A DNA stretch of 27,079 nt, taken from a bacterium. Lineage in GTDB: Bacteria > Bacteroidota > Bacteroidia > Cytophagales > Thermonemataceae. The notes under the pieces are model-generated. The model was not told where the DNA came from, did no database searches, and worked only from the letters and a program-made list of their open reading frames with translations. Positions 25,274-27,079 of the stretch are shown here, piece by piece; within the stretch, counting starts at the first letter, position 1, and every line of letters begins with the position of its first letter. Made by a program: the position numbers and the translations under genes. Location: the NCBI GenBank assembly GCA_025362415.1, contig JANYGM010000002.1:1-27079 (forward strand), in the 5' to 3' direction.

Positions 25274-25918
25274 TTATTTCAAATCATATCTAAAAATGGG
25301 GTGTAGGCTTTCTTGGTCGTCTAGCATCACATTTAAATCTTTGATAAATCCTGTTCCCATATCAAAAACCCAACCGTGAACGCTCAATTCACGTTTATTC
25401 CACGCTTTTTGTACAATAGAAGTTTCTGCAAGGTTGCGTACTTGCTCTTGTACGTTGAGTTCTACGAGTCTGCGCCCACGTTGCTCTTCATTTTCTATTG
25501 CATCAAGTTCTTTGTGATGTGTAAAATAGACTTCTTTGATGTTATGAAGCCATTTATTCACCAAACCAAAATCTTTGTTGCTCATAGAGGCAATCACACC
25601 ACCGCAACCGTAATGCCCACACACAATAATGTGTTGTACGTGAAGCACTTCTACTGCATATTGCAAAACACTCATCAAATTAAAATCATTGGTAGAAACC
25701 ACGTTAGCAATGTTTCTATGCACAAAAACATCACCTGGCTCAAGTCCTGTAATTTCTTCTGCAGGCACTCTGCTATCAGCGCAACCAATCCAAAGAAAAT
25801 GCGGACTTTGTCCTTTTTCTAAGTCTGAAAAATAATGGGCATCAGTTTTTAGGCGTTCTTTTACCCATTCTTCATTGTTTTGAAGGAGTTTTAGGTAGAT
25901 TTCTTTTGAAACAGGCAT
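25274..25918 (-). CDS. can: Beta-class carbonic anhydrase
   Basis: Catalyses reversible hydration of CO2 to bicarbonate in the cytosol, supplying bicarbonate to carboxylases and buffering pH. At 214 aa it has the normal length. Zinc ligands are C46, H102 and C105 (CADSR and HYGCG), with the D48-R50 dyad that gates the active site. EEITGLEPGDVFVHRNIAN (54-72) is the conserved substrate-pocket region. No signal peptide is present. The ATG at 25918 gives MPVSKEIYLKLLQNNEEW, the usual beginning of the Can type. It is a single gene, convergent with the type IIG gene, and is probably a housekeeping boundary of the accessory segment. Confidence 0.96.
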   Translation of the reverse strand: MPVSKEIYLKLLQNNEEWVKERLKTDAHYFSDLEKGQSPHFLWIGCADSRVPAEEITGLEPGDVFVHRNIANVVSTNDFNLMSVLQYAVEVLHVQHIIVCGHYGCGGVIASMSNKDFGLVNKWLHNIKEVYFTHHKELDAIENEEQRGRRLVELNVQEQVRNLAETSIVQKAWNKRELSVHGWVFDMGTGFIKDLNVMLDDQESLHPIFRYDLK

Positions 25919-26042
25919 AAGTTATAAGTTGTTGAGTTTTTATGGTTAAATTTTACGAAATTTAAGAAAAAATATGAGAGTTGGCGTATTTTTTGTCATT
26001 TTTTTCTTAGTACCTGACAAAATTTAGAAGTAAAAAAACTTA

Positions 26043-26131
26043 CTACGACTTATCTAGTGTATTCAAGCGTCCCACTTGTTTGCGTGATAAATACAAGAGT
26101 GGGACGCTCAATACACTGTTTGTAGTCGTAG
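26043..26131. repeat. Long imperfect inverted repeat
   Basis: Arms 26043-26076 and 26098-26131 (about 34 bp) are complementary, with the central part agtgtattcaagcgtcccac nearly exact; mismatches cluster in the outer third. The loop is 21 bp. It is similar in size and layout to the repeat at 4-146 but differs in sequence. Either a palindromic insertion element or the source of a stable RNA hairpin. Confidence 0.7.
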
Positions 26132-26310
26132 TGTCCTACTCACTGCTGTCAAGTTAAAGATAATTAGTTGCTTAAATCACCTTTAAAAGTCTTTCTTCTG
26201 GTGGATAAAGTATTTTCTGCGACTTTTTCTTTATTTCTTAGTGGATTTCTATTTGAAACAACGGCTACTTTATATTTTGTTACTATACTGTGAACGGCTT
26301 GGATTTCGGA

Positions 26311-26400
26311 AAATGTATTAAAGTCCAGCGGACTGGCATATTTATAGAAAAATAGGTCAAAAAATGTATTCAGCTCCAGCGGAGCGGTATGTTTATAAAT
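26311..26400. repeat. Two tandem units with covarying ccagcgg hairpins
   Basis: Unit 1 (26311-26350) and unit 2 (26362-26400) share aaatgtatt, a hairpin around ccagcgg, ggcat or ggtat, and a tttata end. Stem 1 is agtcc-agc-ggact, stem 2 is gctcc-agc-ggagc, so two base pairs change together. I recall similar ctccagcggag repeats dispersed in other Bacteroidota genomes, from memory only. Confidence 0.65.
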
Positions 26401-26424
26401 ATTTTAATACAATTTCCCCAACAA

Positions 26425-26467
26425 AAAAACTCCCTCTTATTATCTGACGAAAAAAGAGGGAGTTTTT
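26425..26467 (-). terminator. Terminator after rpsN
   Basis: aaaaactccctctt (26425-26438) pairs perfectly with aagagggagttttt (26454-26467). Read on the minus strand it ends in a U run 16 bp past the rpsN stop codon. Confidence 0.88.
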
Positions 26468-26482
26468 ATTATTCTGCAAAAA

Positions 26483-26752
26483 TTACCAGCTACATTTTGT
26501 GATACCAGGTATTTTTCCATCAGAAGCCATTTGGCGGAAAAGCACACGAGAGATACCAAATCTTCTCATATAACCTTTTGGACGACCAGTAAGTTTGCAA
26601 CGGTTGTGCAAACGTACAGGTGAGGCATTGCGAGGCAACGCATCTAGTCCTTCATAGTCGCCAGCTGCTTTAAGGGCAGCTCTTTTAGTTGCATATTTAT
26701 CAACTAAGGCTTGTCTTTTGCGCTCACGCGCTTTCATTGATTCTTTAGCCAT
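26483..26752 (-). CDS. rpsN: 30S ribosomal protein S14 (zinc-independent form)
   Basis: A small-subunit protein that binds the 3' domain of 16S rRNA in the head of the 30S subunit. It has 89 aa, the length of the C-minus type. LHNRCKLTGRPKGYMRRFGISR and the C-terminal GITKCSW are diagnostic. The CxxC pairs of the zinc-binding form are absent, with only isolated cysteines left. It lies 84 bp downstream of rplE, an unusually wide gap for this operon, filled with short gttatacgt and actactcact repeats. A strong terminator follows directly, so rpsH and the rest of the spc operon are not downstream here. Confidence 0.97.
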   Translation of the reverse strand: MAKESMKARERKRQALVDKYATKRAALKAAGDYEGLDALPRNASPVRLHNRCKLTGRPKGYMRRFGISRVLFRQMASDGKIPGITKCSW

Positions 26753-26836
26753 TGCTTTATGTAGTTATACGTTATGTAATGATACGTGATGAGTTTGTAT
26801 TTCACTAAAAACTACTCACTCATTCACTACTCACTA
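26753..26836. repeat. Degenerate short repeats between rplE and rpsN
   Basis: The 84-bp gap contains near-repeats tatacgttatg/tgatacgtgatg and actactcactcattcactactcacta. No promoter element or hairpin terminator is clear, so the two genes are probably still co-transcribed. Confidence 0.5.
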
Positions 26837-27079
26837 TTATTGTTGTTTACTTTGACCCATAAACGGCATTCCTAGTGCAGACAAAAGGGCAAGACCTTCT
26901 TCATCTGTTCCAGCTGTCGTTACAAGTGTAATATCCATACCAGAGATTTTATTTACTTTCTCAATAGAAATTTCTGGGAAGATAATTTGTTCTTTCACGC
27001 CAAAAGTATAATTACCTTTGCCATCAAAACCTTTATCACTAATACCTTTGAAATCACGCACACGAGGAAGCGCAGATCG
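26837..27079 (-). CDS. rplE: 50S ribosomal protein L5, C-terminal 80 residues (5' end outside window)
   Basis: L5 binds 5S rRNA and forms part of the central protuberance of the 50S subunit. The visible part reads RSALPRVRDFKGISDKGF and continues GNYTFGVKEQIIFPEI and GMDITLVTTAGTDEEGLALL, all typical of the L5 C-terminal domain. The open frame runs off the right edge; a GTG at 27061 is an internal Val of ALPRVRDF, not a start. The order rplE then rpsN on the same strand matches the spc operon. Confidence 0.96.
   Translation of the reverse strand, partial: RSALPRVRDFKGISDKGFDGKGNYTFGVKEQIIFPEISIEKVNKISGMDITLVTTAGTDEEGLALLSALGMPFMGQSKQQ

Larger units (their letters stand above)
25919..26482. 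other. 564-bp gene-free stretch rich in structured repeats
   Basis: No plausible ORF. From left to right it holds the upstream region of can, the long inverted repeat at 26043-26131, an unremarkable A/T-rich part (26140-26310), the two ccagcgg hairpin units at 26311-26400, and the rpsN terminator. It separates rpsN from whatever would normally follow it in the spc operon. Confidence 0.7.

Noticed and set aside
27059..27061. GTG as an rplE start
   Set aside because: It is an internal Val of the conserved ALPRVRDF segment; the frame continues to the window edge.

Overview
The window looks like chromosomal DNA from a member of the Bacteroidota, most likely the Cytophagales or a relative. The basis is the AT-rich composition, the lack of Shine-Dalgarno sequences, repeated TAnnTTTG -7 promoter elements (two with a TTTG -33 box exactly 19 bp upstream), a bacillithiol-type BshA glycosyltransferase, a ctaC-ctaD oxidase pair typical of the phylum, an orphan 810-aa MacB/FtsX-like permease, and intergenic A/T-rich degenerate repeats common in this phylum. 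The genus cannot be named from the sequence alone.

Layout. 1-2855: a 143-bp imperfect inverted repeat, an unknown 144-aa gene (-), a membrane-anchored conserved Bacteroidota protein (+), a small structured repeat pair, and bshA (-). 3092-5801: clpX (+) and a THUMP-domain RNA methyltransferase (+), each closed by a near-identical hairpin terminator. 6019-7667: an overlapping two-gene module (-) of unknown function behind an excellent promoter. 7859-11030: ctaC-ctaD (-), subunits II and I of an aa3-type oxidase. 11319-12593: two tandem PD-(D/E)XK nuclease-like paralogues (+) with nearly identical C-terminal halves and divergent N-terminal halves. 12777-15209: the FtsX-like permease (-).

15348-25209 is the accessory core. 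A 1615-aa protein (-) joins a Vsr/DUF559-like nuclease motif to a RecQ-type helicase. It overlaps by 8 bp a 307-aa coiled-coil protein (-) that has exact 52-residue repeats and a C-terminal membrane anchor. Divergent from them is a 1275-aa single-chain type IIG restriction-modification enzyme (+). The shared intergenic region holds a perfect 26-bp-arm palindrome that covers the -33 box of the helicase promoter. I read this as a probable anti-phage defence locus of a helicase/nuclease, a membrane sensor or effector, and a restriction-modification enzyme. I do not recognise the helicase plus coiled-coil pair as a named system.

25274-27079: a beta-class carbonic anhydrase (-), a 560-bp non-coding stretch rich in hairpin repeats, then rpsN and the 3' end of rplE (-). 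rpsN is followed by a strong terminator, so the spc ribosomal-protein operon is interrupted here.

No rRNA, tRNA, CRISPR array, transposase or integrase was seen.
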